Positions 1 through 12,580 are shown, counted from the first letter of the stretch. The stretch: DNA of 64,000 bases from an uncultured Cytophagaceae bacterium (GCA_903933935.1 CAIZMB010000072.1:1-64000); one strand, 5' to 3'. Numbers and translations are program-made. Notes: generated by a model from the sequence alone, not told the origin.

Positions 1-31
1 ATTTCTAACCCTTTAATCCTCTCGTCTGTGC

Positions 32-90
32 GCTAGCTGCGTTTAGCTAGCAATTGGGAGTGCAAAGATGTAGGATTAAATTTAAAATAG
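32..90 (-). promoter_or_regulatory. Putative leftward promoter/leader (TAcatcTTTGCACTCCC-like) followed by a GCTAGCT/AGCTAGC hairpin, feeding a gene outside the window
   Basis: Reverse complement reads ...TTTAATCCTACATCTTTGCACTCCC..., resembling Bacteroidota -7 TTTG elements; inverted repeat GCTAGCT(32-38)/AGCTAGC(45-51). Confidence 0.3.
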
Positions 91-229
91 CAAACCAAGG
101 CCCAATCTTTTTCCAATAATTTCCAGTTGATTCGTAAATGAAGCAGCTAATCAACTGAATATCAAAGAATAAAAAACGAAAATAAATTGAAAAAAAATTA
201 AAGATTTCTTTTAAAAATAAGTCTAATGG

Positions 230-1858
230 CTATTTTTCCAAGAATGGATAACGGAAATCCGTCGGTGAAACAAACACTTCTTTGATCGTCCGAGGAGAAA
301 CCCAACGCAATAAATTCAAGTAAGACCCCGCTTTATCATTCGTGCCAGATGCCCGCGCACCCCCAAAAGGTTGTTGGCCCACCACAGCACCCGTACACTT
401 ATCATTTAAATATAAATTTCCGGCGGCGTGCATTAAGGCTAATTTAGCCTCCTCCATCGCGTAGGAATCCCGAGCAAAAATCGCACCGGTTAAAGCATAG
501 GCCGATGTCTCATCAACCAATTTCAAAGTCTTCGCCCAGTCCCTGTCCTCATATATATAGATCGTTAACACAGGTCCAAAAATTTCCTCCACCATGGTTC
601 TCGATTTTGGATCAGTCGTCAACAAGATCGTTGGCTCCACAAAGTACCCTTTCGTATCATCACTCCCACCCCCAGCAAAAATGCTGACAGCCGAGTCTTT
701 TTTAGCATCCGCTATAAATGAAGTAATTTTAGCAAAGGCTTTGGCATCGATCACGGCATTCACAAAATTACCAAAGTCCTCCGTCCCGCCCATTTGAATC
801 GCAGCCAAATCCTCCCGCAAATATTCCGCTACCTCAGGCCATATCGATTTAGGTACATATGCCCGCGATGCCGCAGAACATTTTTGACCCTGATATTCAA
901 AAGCTCCTCTGATTAGGCCAACCGCCAAGGCTTTCGGATCAGCAGATGCATGTGCGACAACAAAATCTTTACCGCCCGTTTCGCCCACAATCCTAGGATA
1001 CGATTTATACGTAGAAATATTATTTCCAATATTCTTCCAAATGGTTTGAAAAACAGCCGTAGACCCCGTAAAATGAACCCCCGCAAAATCTCGATGCGAA
1101 AACACGACCTCCCCAGCTTCCGGCCCATCCGCAAAAACCAAATTAATCACCCCAGCCGGCAATCCCGCCTCCTCCAAAATTTCCATCAATAAACCCGCCG
1201 AATAAACCTGCGAAGGCGACGGCTTCCAAACAACCGTATTCCCCATCAAAGCTGGCGCCGCCGGTAAATTTCCGGCTATAGCCGTAAAATTAAAGGGCGT
1301 CAACGCATACACAAACCCTTCTAAGGCCCTATATTCCACTCGATTCCACACACCTGCCGACGAAATCGGCTGATCTGAATAAATCTGTGAGGCAAAATGC
1401 ACATTGAATCTTAGAAAATCTACCCACTCACAGGCTGCGTCAATCTCGGCTTGATATACATTTTTCGATTGCCCCAACATCGTTCTCGCGTTCAATTGCA
1501 TTCGATACTTTGTCGCCGAAAGCTCCGCCGCTTTTAAAAAGATCGCTGTCCTCCTTTCCCATGGCATTGCCGACCAAGCCGCATGTGCATTCAAAGCAGC
1601 ATCAATCGCTGCTGAAACTTCTTTCTTTCCCCCCTCATAATAATAACCTAAAATATGCTGATGGTCATGCGGACAACTCATCGAAGTTTTTCGAGAACCC
1701 CGAACGTCATTCCCACCTATCCGCATCGAAATATCAATTTGTTGGCCCCTTAATTCAGCAATCGTTTCTTGCAAACGTTTTCGCTCGGCACTACCCTGTG
1801 CATAAGAAAAAATGGGCTCATTTATTGGGACAGGATTATTGAAAAAACCAGTAGACAT
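230..1858 (-). CDS. pruA: L-glutamate gamma-semialdehyde (1-pyrroline-5-carboxylate) dehydrogenase
   Basis: 542 aa; aldehyde dehydrogenase motifs (VGETGGKDFVVAH, FEYQGQKCSAASRAYVP, EEIFGPVLTIYIY) characteristic of P5C dehydrogenase. Confidence 0.95.
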   Translation of the reverse strand: MSTGFFNNPVPINEPIFSYAQGSAERKRLQETIAELRGQQIDISMRIGGNDVRGSRKTSMSCPHDHQHILGYYYEGGKKEVSAAIDAALNAHAAWSAMPWERRTAIFLKAAELSATKYRMQLNARTMLGQSKNVYQAEIDAACEWVDFLRFNVHFASQIYSDQPISSAGVWNRVEYRALEGFVYALTPFNFTAIAGNLPAAPALMGNTVVWKPSPSQVYSAGLLMEILEEAGLPAGVINLVFADGPEAGEVVFSHRDFAGVHFTGSTAVFQTIWKNIGNNISTYKSYPRIVGETGGKDFVVAHASADPKALAVGLIRGAFEYQGQKCSAASRAYVPKSIWPEVAEYLREDLAAIQMGGTEDFGNFVNAVIDAKAFAKITSFIADAKKDSAVSIFAGGGSDDTKGYFVEPTILLTTDPKSRTMVEEIFGPVLTIYIYEDRDWAKTLKLVDETSAYALTGAIFARDSYAMEEAKLALMHAAGNLYLNDKCTGAVVGQQPFGGARASGTNDKAGSYLNLLRWVSPRTIKEVFVSPTDFRYPFLEK

Positions 1859-1913
1859 ATTATTTTTTGTTTGTTGAAATGTAACGCCAAATTAAACCTT
1901 TTAAAAGTAATTT

Positions 1914-2630
1914 TCAAGGTTCATAGGAAAGGTATGGTTTTAATCGAATCCAAATACCCATATCCAAGCCATGAATTTGCCCCAATTCTTCAAAACTTGA
2001 TATGTAAGGATGCTGCTTACGGTAGGTTAATAATAATTTAACTTGGGCATAAGGTAAATAAGGATGCCTGAACTCGTTCCATGCCAATTGGTTTACTCGC
2101 AAAGTCCTAAAAACGCCTGTGCCAATTTTCAAATGTGATTTATTTTCTTCCACCCACACAGAATCCAAGCCATAAACTTCCTTTAGTTGCAAAACCGCAT
2201 GGAACCCGCCTAATCGTTGGCGATACGCTAAAATACGTTTAGCAAAACCCGGCCCAATCCCTTTTAAACCCACCCAAGCAATTGAATCTGCCATATTGAT
2301 ATCCAAAGTCCAATGTTGATTTTGCGCCAACTTCCTAACATACCCTGGAAAAATACTCCTTTTGAAATTACTCGTCGGCCCAGCCCTCCGTTCCCATTTT
2401 TTATAAACAGGATATTTAACCCATTCACGCGGCTTAGGCATTTTGACCAAAGCAGAATTCCAAACCTTAGGTTCAAAAGAACTGGCCAATCTATCCTCTT
2501 CTATATATCGATACCCGAAGGAAGCCAACACATAAAGTAATAAAAGCAGAAGCAATGCATGCATTCCATTAATATCACTTTGAGAAAAGCCAAAGACAAA
2601 CCTCAAATAATAGTGAATTTTAGCGCGCAT
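1914..2630 (-). CDS. Helix-hairpin-helix domain protein (ComEA-like)
   Basis: 238 aa; HhH repeats 'LKGIGPGFAKRILAYRQRLGGF' and 'LLTYRKQHPYISSFEELGQIHGLD'; N-terminal TM segment. Confidence 0.8.
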   Translation of the reverse strand: MRAKIHYYLRFVFGFSQSDINGMHALLLLLLLYVLASFGYRYIEEDRLASSFEPKVWNSALVKMPKPREWVKYPVYKKWERRAGPTSNFKRSIFPGYVRKLAQNQHWTLDINMADSIAWVGLKGIGPGFAKRILAYRQRLGGFHAVLQLKEVYGLDSVWVEENKSHLKIGTGVFRTLRVNQLAWNEFRHPYLPYAQVKLLLTYRKQHPYISSFEELGQIHGLDMGIWIRLKPYLSYEP

Positions 2631-2704
2631 GATATTGAATGGTTAGGTTGATACGCCTTTTTAAAAGACACAAATCCAATTTGGATATTTTTTTTTACAT
2701 ATAG

Positions 2705-2734
2705 TTGACTTTCAAAAAATTATCAGTAATTTTG
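2705..2734 (+). promoter_or_regulatory. Putative Bacteroidota-type promoter for rpoBC (TTGAC-N17-TAATTTTG)
   Basis: TTGAC at 2705-2709 and TAATTTTG at 2727-2734 match the TTG/TAnnTTTG consensus; about 200 nt upstream of rpoB. Confidence 0.5.
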
Positions 2735-2754
2735 CAGGCTATTTTAGGATACAA

Positions 2755-2907
2755 ACCTTCGGGACTATCCGAAAAATGATTTCTGAAACACAAATCTCTT
2801 ATCGTAGGGGAGGCGCAAAGGGAATTCATTTTTTTCATCTACGAGGCATTCAGCTTTTAATTTTCGCTTGAAAAAGCGAGAAACTGTGCCCAGTTGGGCC
2901 TTTTTTC
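2755..2907 (+). promoter_or_regulatory. Structured rpoB leader with three hairpins, the last followed by T6 (possible attenuator)
   Basis: TTCGG-gactat-CCGAA; TTTCGCTT-gaaa-AAGCGAGAAA; GCCC-agtt-GGGC then TTTTTT about 25 nt before the rpoB start. Confidence 0.45.
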
Positions 2908-2932
2908 AATTTAATTTAAAACGTATAAAGCC

Positions 2933-5900
2933 TTGAGTAACATCACTGCCACCGGAAGACATAGCTTTGCGAAAACGCAATCTGTGATCAATTATCCAGA
3001 TTTTCTGGATATCCAAATCAAATCCTTCCAGGATTTTTTCCAGTTAGAAACAGCTGCAGAGAATCGGACCGACGAAGGTTTATTTAAAGTATTTGCCGAA
3101 AATTTTCCGATCGCGGATTCGCGTGAGAACTTCGTGCTTTCATTTGTTGATTATTCAGTTGATCCGCCGAAATATTCGGTAGATGAATGTATCGACCGAG
3201 GATTGACGTATTCGGTACCTTTAAAAGCCAAGTTGCGTTTGATCTGTAATGACACGGACAACGAGGATTTCCAAACCATTGAACAAGAAGTGTTCTTGGG
3301 TAACATCCCTTATATGACTGAGCGTGGATCATTCGTGATCAATGGCGCTGAGCGTGTAATTGTATCCCAGCTACATCGTTCACCGGGTGTATTCTTTGCA
3401 CAATCAAAGCATACGAACGGAACTAAATTGTATTCGGCACGTATCATTCCGTTCAAGGGTTCTTGGATTGAATTTGCGACAGACGTTAACAACGTCATGT
3501 ATGCCTACATTGACCGTAAGAAAAAGTTCCCAGTAACCGTGTTACTTCGTGCGATTGGATATGGAAATGACAAAGACATTTTAGATCTTTTCGGCTTAGC
3601 TGAGGAATTAAATGTGGATAAGAAAACATTGAAGTCGACTGTAGGTCGCCGACTTGCTGCTAGGGTTTTGAAAACATGGCAAGAAGACTTCGTGGATGAG
3701 GACACTGGTGAGGTAGTTTCTATTGACAGAAATGAAATTTTAATCGAGCGTGATACCGTCATTACGGAGAACGAAATTGAAACGATTTTAGATTCGGGTT
3801 CAAGCACGATCATTCTTCATAAGGACGATGTCAATGTATCTGATTATAACATCATATATAATACTTTGCAAAAAGATACTTCAAACTCTGAGAAAGAGGC
3901 GGTTGAAGTTATTTACAAGCAATTACGTAATACGGATGCTCCAGATGAGCAAACGGCTCGTGACATCATTCAAAACTTGTTCTTCTCGGACAAGCGGTAT
4001 GATTTAGGGGAAGTTGGCCGTTACCGTATCAACAAAAAATTAGGTCATGATATTCCGATGGAGGTTAAAGTTTTAACCAAAGAGGACATCATATCCATCG
4101 TAAAATACTTGATCGGTTTGATCAATTCTCGCGCGGTTGTGGATGATATTGACCACTTATCTAATCGCCGTGTTCGTACGGTGGGTGAGCAATTATATGC
4201 TCAGTTCGGAGTTGGACTAGCACGTATGGCTCGTACCATTAAGGAGCGTATGAACGTACGTGATAATGAGGACTTTAAGCCGGTGGATTTGATTAATGCC
4301 CGTACTTTATCGTCTGTTATTAACTCATTCTTTGGAACAAATCAGTTATCGCAATTCATGGATCAAACGAATCCATTGGCTGAGATTACGCACAAGCGCC
4401 GTATGTCGGCCCTAGGACCCGGTGGACTTTCACGTGAAAGAGCTGGTTTTGAGGTTCGTGACGTTCACTACACGCACTACGGTCGTCTTTGTACGATTGA
4501 AACACCAGAGGGACCGAACATCGGTTTGATTTCATCTCTTTGTGTGCATGCGAAAGTAAACTCCATGGGATTCATCGAAACTCCATACCGTATTATTGAC
4601 GGAGGAAAAGTAGATATTACGACACACGTTGAATATTTGACGGCTGAGGAAGAAGATGGTAAAAACATCGTTCAGGCAAATGCCATGATTGACAAAACGG
4701 GTAAATTCTTATCAGATCGTGTTAAGGCACGTTTTGAAGGAGATTTTCCTTTGGTAAATCCAGCAGATGCACAATTCATGGATGTGGCGCCTAACCAAAT
4801 TGTTTCGGTAGCGGCTTCCATGATTCCATTCTTGGAGCATGATGATGCGAACCGTGCCTTGATGGGATCCAACATGCAGCGCCAAGCGGTGCCATTGTTG
4901 CGCCCAGAAGCTCCTATTGTTGGAACAGGTTTAGAGCATCGCGTGGCGATTGACTCACGTACTTTAGTGGTTGCTGAAGGAACGGGAGTTGTGGAATATG
5001 TAGATGCTTTACGTATCGTAGTTAATTATGATCAAACTGAATCTGAAAAATTAATCAGTTTCAGTGGTTCTACGAAGGAATACAATTTGATTAAATTCCG
5101 TAGAACGAATCAGGATACAACGATCAACTTAAAACCGATTGTTTTCAAAGGGGATAAGGTATCAAAAGGACAAGCGCTTTGCGAGGGTTATGCAACTCAA
5201 GCGGGTGAATTAGCCTTAGGACGTAATATGAAAGTGGCATTCATGCCATGGCAAGGATATAACTTTGAGGATGCGATTGTGATCTCAGAGAAAGTGGTGC
5301 GTGATGACATCTTTACTTCAATCCACATTGAGGAATTTGAATTAGAAGTGCGTGATACTAAACGTGGTGAGGAAGAATTAACTTCTGAAATTCCAAACGT
5401 TTCGGAAGAAACGGTACGTAACCTTGATGAAAATGGAGTGGTACGTGTGGGATCTGATGTAAAAGAGGGAGATATCTTGATTGGTAAAATTACGCCAAAA
5501 GGAGAGTCTGATCCGACGCCAGAAGAGAAATTATTACGTGCCATCTTTGGTGACAAAGCGGGTGATGTAAAAGATGCTTCTAAGAAAGCGCCACCATCGT
5601 TAAAAGGTGTGGTCATCGACACTAAATTATTTGCTCGTCCTAAAAAGGATAAAGAAGAGCGTGATAAGTCGAAGGCTGAATTAAAGAAAGTGATGAAAGT
5701 ATATGGCAAGGACCTATTGGAAATTCGCCGCATCATGATCGAAAAGACCGTTGCTTTATTAGCTGGAAAAACATGTGGTGGTATTCGCCATAAGTTTGGA
5801 ACAGTGATCGTAGAGAAAGGTGTGAAATTCACTGCTAAGAATATTGAGGAATTATTATTCCCTGAGAAAAATATGTATCGTGATGAGTCAACATATGCGG

Positions 5901-6805
5901 TTCCTGAAGAGGCTAACTTATTATCTGACTTAATCGTAGAAGATGCCACTGCAGATGCGGAAGTAAATGCAAATTTCTTACAATTGATCAAAAATTTCCA
6001 CGGACGCAGAAATGAAATCGCTGGACAATTCAAGCGTGAGCGTTTTGTATTAGAAGTAGGAGATGAATTACCTGCCGGTATTGTCAAATTAGCAAAGGTT
6101 TATATCGCTAAGAAACGTAAGTTGAAAGTGGGTGATAAGATGGCGGGTCGTCACGGAAATAAGGGTGTTGTAGCCCGTATCGTTCGTGAGGAAGATATGC
6201 CGTTCTTAGAAGATGGAACACCGGTTGATATCGTATTGAATCCATTAGGGGTACCATCTCGTATGAACTTAGGTCAAATCTATGAAACAGTATTAGGTTG
6301 GGCTGGACAAAAATTAGGTAAGCGTTATGCAACACCTATTTTCGACGGTGGAACTGAAGCTGAGGTAGCGGCTGAATTAACATTAGCTGGATTACCAGAT
6401 TGGGGCCGTACGTATTTGTACAATGGTTTGACTGGAGATAAATTTGACCAACCCGTTACTGTTGGTATTATCTACATGCTGAAACTAGGTCACTTGGTTG
6501 ACGATAAAATGCACGCACGTTCGATCGGACCATATTCATTGATTACGCAACAACCATTAGGAGGTAAAGCTCAATTTGGAGGTCAGCGTTTTGGTGAGAT
6601 GGAGGTTTGGGCATTGGAGGCATTTGGAGCTGCTAATATCTTGCAAGAGATTTTAACGGTGAAATCGGATGATGTCATCGGTCGTGCTAAGGCATACGAA
6701 GCAATCGTAAAAGGTGAGAACATGCCTAAACCAAACATTCCAGAATCATTCAATGTATTGATTCATGAATTGAGAGGTTTAGCCCTTGAAATCACCCTTG
6801 AGTAA
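2933..6805 (+). CDS. rpoB: DNA-directed RNA polymerase subunit beta (TTG start)
   Basis: 1290 aa with canonical RpoB motifs ([66 protein letters not shown]). Confidence 0.99.
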   Translation: MSNITATGRHSFAKTQSVINYPDFLDIQIKSFQDFFQLETAAENRTDEGLFKVFAENFPIADSRENFVLSFVDYSVDPPKYSVDECIDRGLTYSVPLKAKLRLICNDTDNEDFQTIEQEVFLGNIPYMTERGSFVINGAERVIVSQLHRSPGVFFAQSKHTNGTKLYSARIIPFKGSWIEFATDVNNVMYAYIDRKKKFPVTVLLRAIGYGNDKDILDLFGLAEELNVDKKTLKSTVGRRLAARVLKTWQEDFVDEDTGEVVSIDRNEILIERDTVITENEIETILDSGSSTIILHKDDVNVSDYNIIYNTLQKDTSNSEKEAVEVIYKQLRNTDAPDEQTARDIIQNLFFSDKRYDLGEVGRYRINKKLGHDIPMEVKVLTKEDIISIVKYLIGLINSRAVVDDIDHLSNRRVRTVGEQLYAQFGVGLARMARTIKERMNVRDNEDFKPVDLINARTLSSVINSFFGTNQLSQFMDQTNPLAEITHKRRMSALGPGGLSRERAGFEVRDVHYTHYGRLCTIETPEGPNIGLISSLCVHAKVNSMGFIETPYRIIDGGKVDITTHVEYLTAEEEDGKNIVQANAMIDKTGKFLSDRVKARFEGDFPLVNPADAQFMDVAPNQIVSVAASMIPFLEHDDANRALMGSNMQRQAVPLLRPEAPIVGTGLEHRVAIDSRTLVVAEGTGVVEYVDALRIVVNYDQTESEKLISFSGSTKEYNLIKFRRTNQDTTINLKPIVFKGDKVSKGQALCEGYATQAGELALGRNMKVAFMPWQGYNFEDAIVISEKVVRDDIFTSIHIEEFELEVRDTKRGEEELTSEIPNVSEETVRNLDENGVVRVGSDVKEGDILIGKITPKGESDPTPEEKLLRAIFGDKAGDVKDASKKAPPSLKGVVIDTKLFARPKKDKEERDKSKAELKKVMKVYGKDLLEIRRIMIEKTVALLAGKTCGGIRHKFGTVIVEKGVKFTAKNIEELLFPEKNMYRDESTYAVPEEANLLSDLIVEDATADAEVNANFLQLIKNFHGRRNEIAGQFKRERFVLEVGDELPAGIVKLAKVYIAKKRKLKVGDKMAGRHGNKGVVARIVREEDMPFLEDGTPVDIVLNPLGVPSRMNLGQIYETVLGWAGQKLGKRYATPIFDGGTEAEVAAELTLAGLPDWGRTYLYNGLTGDKFDQPVTVGIIYMLKLGHLVDDKMHARSIGPYSLITQQPLGGKAQFGGQRFGEMEVWALEAFGAANILQEILTVKSDDVIGRAKAYEAIVKGENMPKPNIPESFNVLIHELRGLALEITLE

Positions 6806-6862
6806 TAAAAATAGGGCTTAGGCCCTTATAAAGAGTTCATTTTCCAATAAAATACAAAGAAA

Positions 6863-9800
6863 ATGTCATTTAAAAAGACGAGAAAACTGAATAGCGATTT
6901 CCAAAAAGTGACCATCTCATTGGCATCGCCGGAGTCAATTCTAGAAAGTTCAAATGGGGAAGTAACCCAGCCAGAGACGATCAATTACCGTACTTACAAA
7001 CCAGAAATGGGCGGTTTATTTTGTGAGCGTATCTTTGGACCTACAAAAGACTGGGAATGTCATTGTGGGAAATATAAAAGAATCCGATATAAAGGAATCA
7101 TCTGCGACCGTTGCGGCGTGGAAGTTACGGAGAAAAAAGTACGTCGTGAACGTATGGGACACATCGAGTTGGTGGTTCCAGTAGCTCACATTTGGTACTT
7201 CCGTAGTTTACCGAACAAAATCGGTTATATGCTTGGTTTGTCAACTAAGAAATTAGATCAAATCATTTATTATGAGCGCTATGTCGTTATCCAAGCAGGT
7301 ATGTATGCTGAAGAAGGAAAAATCGGTAGTCAATACCTTGATTTCCTTACCGAAGATGAATACTTAGATATCTTAGATAAATTGCCTCGTGAGAACCAAC
7401 ATCTTCCAGATGAGGATCCACAGAAATTTATTGCTAAAATGGGTGCAGACGCATTAAATATGTTGTTGACACGCATCGAATTAGATAGTTTATCTGCTGA
7501 TTTACGTCACTCGGCTGATACTGAATCATCTCAACAACGTAAAGCTGAGGCTTTAAAGCGTTTAAAGGTGGTAGAAGCTTTCCGCGAGTCGGTAGGTCGT
7601 ATTGATAATCGTCCTGAGTGGATGATCATTAAAATGGTTCCTGTAATCCCACCAGAATTACGTCCATTGGTGCCATTGGATGGAGGTCGTTTTGCGACTT
7701 CTGACTTAAATGATTTATACCGCCGTGTGATTATCCGCAACAACCGTTTGAAGCGTTTGATCGAAATCAAAGCACCAGAAGTAATCTTGCGTAATGAAAA
7801 GCGTATGTTGCAAGAGGCTGTCGACAGTTTATTTGACAACTCACGTAAAGTAAATGCGGTTCGTTCTGAAGGTAACCGTGCCTTAAAATCTCTTTCTGAT
7901 ATGTTGAAAGGAAAGCAAGGTCGTTTCCGTCAAAACTTATTAGGTAAGCGTGTGGATTATTCAGGTCGTTCGGTTATTGTCGTAGGTCCAGAATTAAAAA
8001 TGCACGAATGTGGTCTTCCAAAAGATATGGCTGCTGAGTTATTCAAACCATTTGTTATCCGTAAGTTGATCGAGCGAGGAATCGTAAAAACGGTTAAGTC
8101 GGCGAAGAAAATTGTTGATCGTAAAGATCCAGTGGTTTGGGATATTTTGGAAAACGTGATGAAAGGACACCCAGTTCTTTTAAACCGTGCTCCTACGTTG
8201 CACCGTTTGGGTATCCAAGCGTTCCAGCCGAAATTAATTGAAGGAAAAGCAATCCAATTGCATCCATTAACCTGTACGGCATTTAATGCTGACTTTGACG
8301 GTGACCAGATGGCCGTTCACGTTCCTTTAGGACATGAAGCTATTTTGGAAGCCTCTTTGTTGATGCTTGCATCTCATAACATCTTGAACCCTGCGAATGG
8401 TGCTCCTATTACGGTACCATCTCAAGACATGGTTTTGGGATTATATTATGTGACTAAAGGACGTAAATCTACTCCAGACCATAAAGTGGATGGTGAAGGA
8501 TCTCGTTTCTATGGTTTTGAGGAGGTTGTTATCGCCTTAAATGAGAAGAAATTATCTAAGCATGCAAACATCGTGGTGAAAGCTACGGTACGTAAGGACG
8601 ATGGTACATTAGCGCAAGAAATGGTGGAAACTGTGGCTGGCCGTGTATTGTTCAACTTATGTGTTCCAGAAGCTGTGGGATATATCAATGAATTGTTGAC
8701 CAAGAAGAAATTGCAACAAATCATTTCACAAGTTCATAAGATTTGCGGAATGGCTCGTACGGCACAATTCTTGGATGATATTAAAGAATTAGGATTCCAA
8801 CAAGCCTTCCATGGTGGTTTATCGATGGGTATAGGTGACGTTCAAATTCCTGCGGAAAAAGCTTCGTTAGTGAAGAAGGCGCAGGCAGATGTTCAAGCGG
8901 TTTGGGATAACTATTTAATGGGTTTAATCACAGATAACGAGCGTTACAATGCGGTTATTGACATTTGGACTAAAGTTAACTCGAAGATCACTGAGACGTT
9001 AATGAAGCAAATGGAGGAGGATAACCAAGGATTTAATGCAATCTACATGATGATGCACTCGGGAGCTCGTGGTTCTCGTGAGCAGATTCGTCAACTAGGT
9101 GGTATGCGTGGTTTGATGGCAAAACCTCAAAAGAACTTACAAGGTTCGATTGGCGAGATCATTGAAAACCCGATCCTTTCTAACTTTAAAGAAGGTCTTG
9201 ACGTATTAGAATACTTTATTTCAACACACGGTGCGCGTAAAGGTTTGGCAGATACTGCTTTAAAAACTGCGGATGCTGGTTACTTGACTCGTCGTTTACA
9301 TGATGTAGCTCAAGATGTGATTGTAAATGAAGAGGATTGTGGTACGTTACGTGGTATCGAAGTGTTCCCATTGAAAGATAATGAGGAAATCATCGAACCA
9401 TTATCTGAGCGTATCTTAGGTCGTGTTTCGATACATGATGTGTATGATCCAATTACAGGAGAGTTGATTGTTGCTTCAGGCGACGAAATCACTGAAATAG
9501 TGGCGAATCACATTGATGAAACTTCGATTGAATCGGTTGAAATTCGTTCGGTATTAACTTGTGAAACGAGAAGTGGTGTTTGTGCTAAATGTTACGGACG
9601 TAACTTAGCTACTGCGGCCATGGTTAATTTAGGTGAAGCTGTAGGTGTAATTGCATCTCAGTCCATTGGTGAGCCCGGAACGCAGTTGACATTACGTACA
9701 TTCCACGTGGGGGGTACTGCACAAAACGTTTCATTAGATGCGAGCGTGAAAGCGAAATTTGATGGAGTTTTGAATTTTGAAGAAGTTCGTTCGGTAAGTT

Positions 9801-11200
9801 CGACTGACGCGGAAGGAAATCCAGTGGAAATCGTAATGGGTCGTTCGGGTGAGATTCAAATCTTAAATCCAGCAAATAAGCAAATATTAATTTCTTCTAA
9901 CATTCCTTATGGTTCATTCTTACGTGTGAAGGAAGGCCAAACAGTGAAGAAGGGAGACGAGATTTGTGCTTGGGATCCATACAATGCGGTGATTCTTTCT
10001 GAAGCTGAAGGTAAAATTGAATTTGAGGCAATTGAAGAAAACAATACCTACAAAGAAGAGGCGGATGAGCAAACAGGTATGCGTGAGAAGGTGATTATCG
10101 AATCTAAGGATAAGACTAAAAATCCATCTGTACTTGTTGTATCAAAAGGCAAAGAAGATTTAGTGTATAACGTACCGGTAGGAGCGCGCTTAGCGATCAG
10201 CATTGGGGATAAAATTAAGGCGGGTCAAATTATCGCTAAGATTCCTCGGGCTGCGGGTAAAACACGTGATATTACAGGGGGTCTTCCTCGTGTAACGGAA
10301 TTATTTGAGGCGCGTAACCCTTCTAACCCAGCGGTTGTTTCTGAAATTGACGGAGTAATTTCATATGGTATCATCAAACGTGGTAACCGTGAAATTATCG
10401 TAACGCCAAAAGAAGGAACTGAGCGTCATTATTTAGTGCCATTGACTCGATTCATTTTGGTACAAAACAATGACTTCGTACGTGCGGGCACTCCACTTTC
10501 TGATGGTGCGATTACGCCTTCAGATATCTTGAAAATTAAAGGGCCAACAGCCGTTCAGGAATATTTAGTGAATGAAATCCAAGATGTATATCGTCTACAA
10601 GGTGTAAAAATCAATGATAAGCATATTGAATGTATTGTACGTCAAATGATGCAAAAAGTTGAAATTTTAGAACCAGGTGATACCCAATTCTTGCAAGGAC
10701 AAAATGTAGATCGTTTCGTATTCCGTGAGGAAAATGATTTGATCTTAGATAAGAAAGTCATTATAGAAGCGGGAGATTCTGAGAAATATAAGGCGGGAAT
10801 GATTTTATCAGCACGTGCATTACGTGATGAGAATTCATCTTTAAAACGTCGTGATATGAAAATCATGAAAGTGCGTGATGCAGCTGCGGCGGTATCATCT
10901 GCTAACTTGCAAGGTATCACACAAGCGTCCTTAGGAACAGAATCATTCATCTCTGCGGCATCGTTCCAAGAAACTACGAAAGTACTTTCTGAGGCTTCGA
11001 TTCGTGCTAAAGTAGATACTTTAGATGGCTTGAAAGAGAACGTAATCGTAGGACATTTAATCCCTGCGGGAACGGGTCTTCGTCGTTACAAAGACATCTT
11101 AGTGACTTCGGTTGATGAATTAAGGCAATTAGAAGCGAAAAAAGTAGCCGCCGAAACAGAGGCAGCTACCGAATCATATCGCGCTTCTGTTGAAAACTAA
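6863..11200 (+). CDS. rpoC: DNA-directed RNA polymerase subunit beta'
   Basis: 1445 aa; [15 protein letters not shown] catalytic motif, Zn-binding [38 protein letters not shown]. Confidence 0.99.
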   Translation: MSFKKTRKLNSDFQKVTISLASPESILESSNGEVTQPETINYRTYKPEMGGLFCERIFGPTKDWECHCGKYKRIRYKGIICDRCGVEVTEKKVRRERMGHIELVVPVAHIWYFRSLPNKIGYMLGLSTKKLDQIIYYERYVVIQAGMYAEEGKIGSQYLDFLTEDEYLDILDKLPRENQHLPDEDPQKFIAKMGADALNMLLTRIELDSLSADLRHSADTESSQQRKAEALKRLKVVEAFRESVGRIDNRPEWMIIKMVPVIPPELRPLVPLDGGRFATSDLNDLYRRVIIRNNRLKRLIEIKAPEVILRNEKRMLQEAVDSLFDNSRKVNAVRSEGNRALKSLSDMLKGKQGRFRQNLLGKRVDYSGRSVIVVGPELKMHECGLPKDMAAELFKPFVIRKLIERGIVKTVKSAKKIVDRKDPVVWDILENVMKGHPVLLNRAPTLHRLGIQAFQPKLIEGKAIQLHPLTCTAFNADFDGDQMAVHVPLGHEAILEASLLMLASHNILNPANGAPITVPSQDMVLGLYYVTKGRKSTPDHKVDGEGSRFYGFEEVVIALNEKKLSKHANIVVKATVRKDDGTLAQEMVETVAGRVLFNLCVPEAVGYINELLTKKKLQQIISQVHKICGMARTAQFLDDIKELGFQQAFHGGLSMGIGDVQIPAEKASLVKKAQADVQAVWDNYLMGLITDNERYNAVIDIWTKVNSKITETLMKQMEEDNQGFNAIYMMMHSGARGSREQIRQLGGMRGLMAKPQKNLQGSIGEIIENPILSNFKEGLDVLEYFISTHGARKGLADTALKTADAGYLTRRLHDVAQDVIVNEEDCGTLRGIEVFPLKDNEEIIEPLSERILGRVSIHDVYDPITGELIVASGDEITEIVANHIDETSIESVEIRSVLTCETRSGVCAKCYGRNLATAAMVNLGEAVGVIASQSIGEPGTQLTLRTFHVGGTAQNVSLDASVKAKFDGVLNFEEVRSVSSTDAEGNPVEIVMGRSGEIQILNPANKQILISSNIPYGSFLRVKEGQTVKKGDEICAWDPYNAVILSEAEGKIEFEAIEENNTYKEEADEQTGMREKVIIESKDKTKNPSVLVVSKGKEDLVYNVPVGARLAISIGDKIKAGQIIAKIPRAAGKTRDITGGLPRVTELFEARNPSNPAVVSEIDGVISYGIIKRGNREIIVTPKEGTERHYLVPLTRFILVQNNDFVRAGTPLSDGAITPSDILKIKGPTAVQEYLVNEIQDVYRLQGVKINDKHIECIVRQMMQKVEILEPGDTQFLQGQNVDRFVFREENDLILDKKVIIEAGDSEKYKAGMILSARALRDENSSLKRRDMKIMKVRDAAAAVSSANLQGITQASLGTESFISAASFQETTKVLSEASIRAKVDTLDGLKENVIVGHLIPAGTGLRRYKDILVTSVDELRQLEAKKVAAETEAATESYRASVEN

Positions 11201-11218
11201 TTGACTTAAATTAGACTT

Positions 11219-11252
11219 AAAAGCCCCTTCATGAAAATGGAGGGGCTTTTTT
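11219..11252 (+). terminator. Intrinsic terminator of rpoBC
   Basis: AAAAGCCCCTTCATGAAAATGGAGGGGCTTTTTT, GC-rich stem plus T-run 20 nt after the rpoC stop. Confidence 0.9.
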
Positions 11253-11293
11253 GTGAGTACTTGCTATACTATTCTAAAAAAATTGCTTTAAAT

Positions 11294-11701
11294 TTAATCT
11301 GAGTTTACTTCTTTTAAATACACAAACTTTATTAATAATTCAGCGAAAATAGTAAGGACAAACAAGCAAATTATGAAAGGTAAAACAGCCCCAAAATCTG
11401 ACTTATAGAATAATAAAAATGATAATGCAGAATATACAATTAAATAATAAAACCAATTATCAATTCGAAAGATAATGCTCAACCATTTAGACTTCTGATT
11501 TGCTTCAATAATAGTGGCTCTTGATTTAAGAAACCCAAAAAAAATTAATTTTAATCTATAATGACCATAAGATTTGGCCATCCCCATTAGATCAATTGTA
11601 TGGTTTAATGGGTATTTTATTCCATCAACATCTATTTTGGTAGGAATTATAAACCGTAAAATCCAAGGCAATTTGTTGAACTGAATTATTCCATTCATCA
11701 T
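11294..11701 (-). CDS. Hypothetical membrane protein
   Basis: 135 aa ORF with two hydrophobic segments; no recognised family. Confidence 0.5.
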   Translation of the reverse strand: MMNGIIQFNKLPWILRFIIPTKIDVDGIKYPLNHTIDLMGMAKSYGHYRLKLIFFGFLKSRATIIEANQKSKWLSIIFRIDNWFYYLIVYSALSFLLFYKSDFGAVLPFIICLFVLTIFAELLIKFVYLKEVNSD

Positions 11702-11837
11702 AATAATGGTTAGTAAAAGTAAAAGTTAAATTAACTAAAATGTATACAATTGTTTAAATCTTGCAATGATTGAATTGACCTTTCCCAATATAATCTTTCG
11801 ATTAAATCAATACATAGCTTCTGCCGTTAGTTTATTT

Positions 11838-12035
11838 TCATTTTCTGAAAGCCACTTTTCCCAAGGTGTCTACTTTTTCAGCAATGTTATGTCGATGCCG
11901 CTTGATAGTGCACTCAGAAAGAGACCATTGATCAGCAATCTCTTTGGAACTAAAACCTTTTTGAATCAATTCAATAATTTGGATTTCTTTTAAGCTAAAA
12001 TCGAAATCAGTAGTTAGAGATAAATTGTATGACAT
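11838..12035 (-). CDS. Short LuxR/GerE-type helix-turn-helix protein
   Basis: 65 aa: 'FSLKEIQIIELIQKGFSSKEIADQWSLSECTIKRHRHNIAEKV' matches the LuxR C-terminal HTH. Confidence 0.65.
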   Translation of the reverse strand: MSYNLSLTTDFDFSLKEIQIIELIQKGFSSKEIADQWSLSECTIKRHRHNIAEKVDTLGKVAFRK

Positions 12036-12259
12036 AGAATATTAGGGTTAGAATAGTATTTGATACAAACATACCATCATTTATGATTTCTCCAAATAAT
12101 TATTAATTAAAGAATAATCTTGTCTTCTTTTCTCTCTTCATTTACTTATTACACGAATGATCCTATATCATTGTTTCGATCATCCACGGATTAAAACAAT
12201 GTTATTATCTTTACATAAAGATTTACATTGAACTATCTCCCATTTTAACCCCCATAATC

Positions 12260-12580
12260 ATGTCAAATAACCCAGAAGAAAACCAATTAAACATAGAACT
12301 ACCCGAAGAAATGGCGGAGGGTTCCTATGTAAACCTAGCGCTCATCGCTCATTCTCCCTCTGAATTTGTCATCGACTTTATTCGGATATTGCCCGGAATT
12401 CCAAAAGCAAAAGTTAAGTCACGTGTGGTGATGACCCCGGATCACGCTTACCGACTGATGTTAGCTTTGCAGGAAAATATTCAAAAATTCGAAGAGAATC
12501 ATGGAGCTATCATGAAAGAAGGAGAAGATTCAGGATACCAATTTCCTATGAATTACAACGGGCCCATAGGCGAAGCGTAA
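12260..12580 (+). CDS. DUF3467 family protein
   Basis: 106 aa; 'GSYVNLALIAHSPSEFVIDFIRILPG...VMTPDHAYRLMLALQENIQKFEENHG' matches the DUF3467 pattern. Confidence 0.85.
   Translation: MSNNPEENQLNIELPEEMAEGSYVNLALIAHSPSEFVIDFIRILPGIPKAKVKSRVVMTPDHAYRLMLALQENIQKFEENHGAIMKEGEDSGYQFPMNYNGPIGEA

Noticed and set aside
505-1842. Several plus-strand ORFs (60-110 aa) opposite pruA
   Set aside because: Antisense to a well-supported gene, no recognisable domains.
5197-6087. 296-aa antisense ORF within rpoB
   Set aside because: Lies fully opposite a universally conserved gene; low-complexity Ser/Thr-rich translation typical of antisense codon-bias artefacts.
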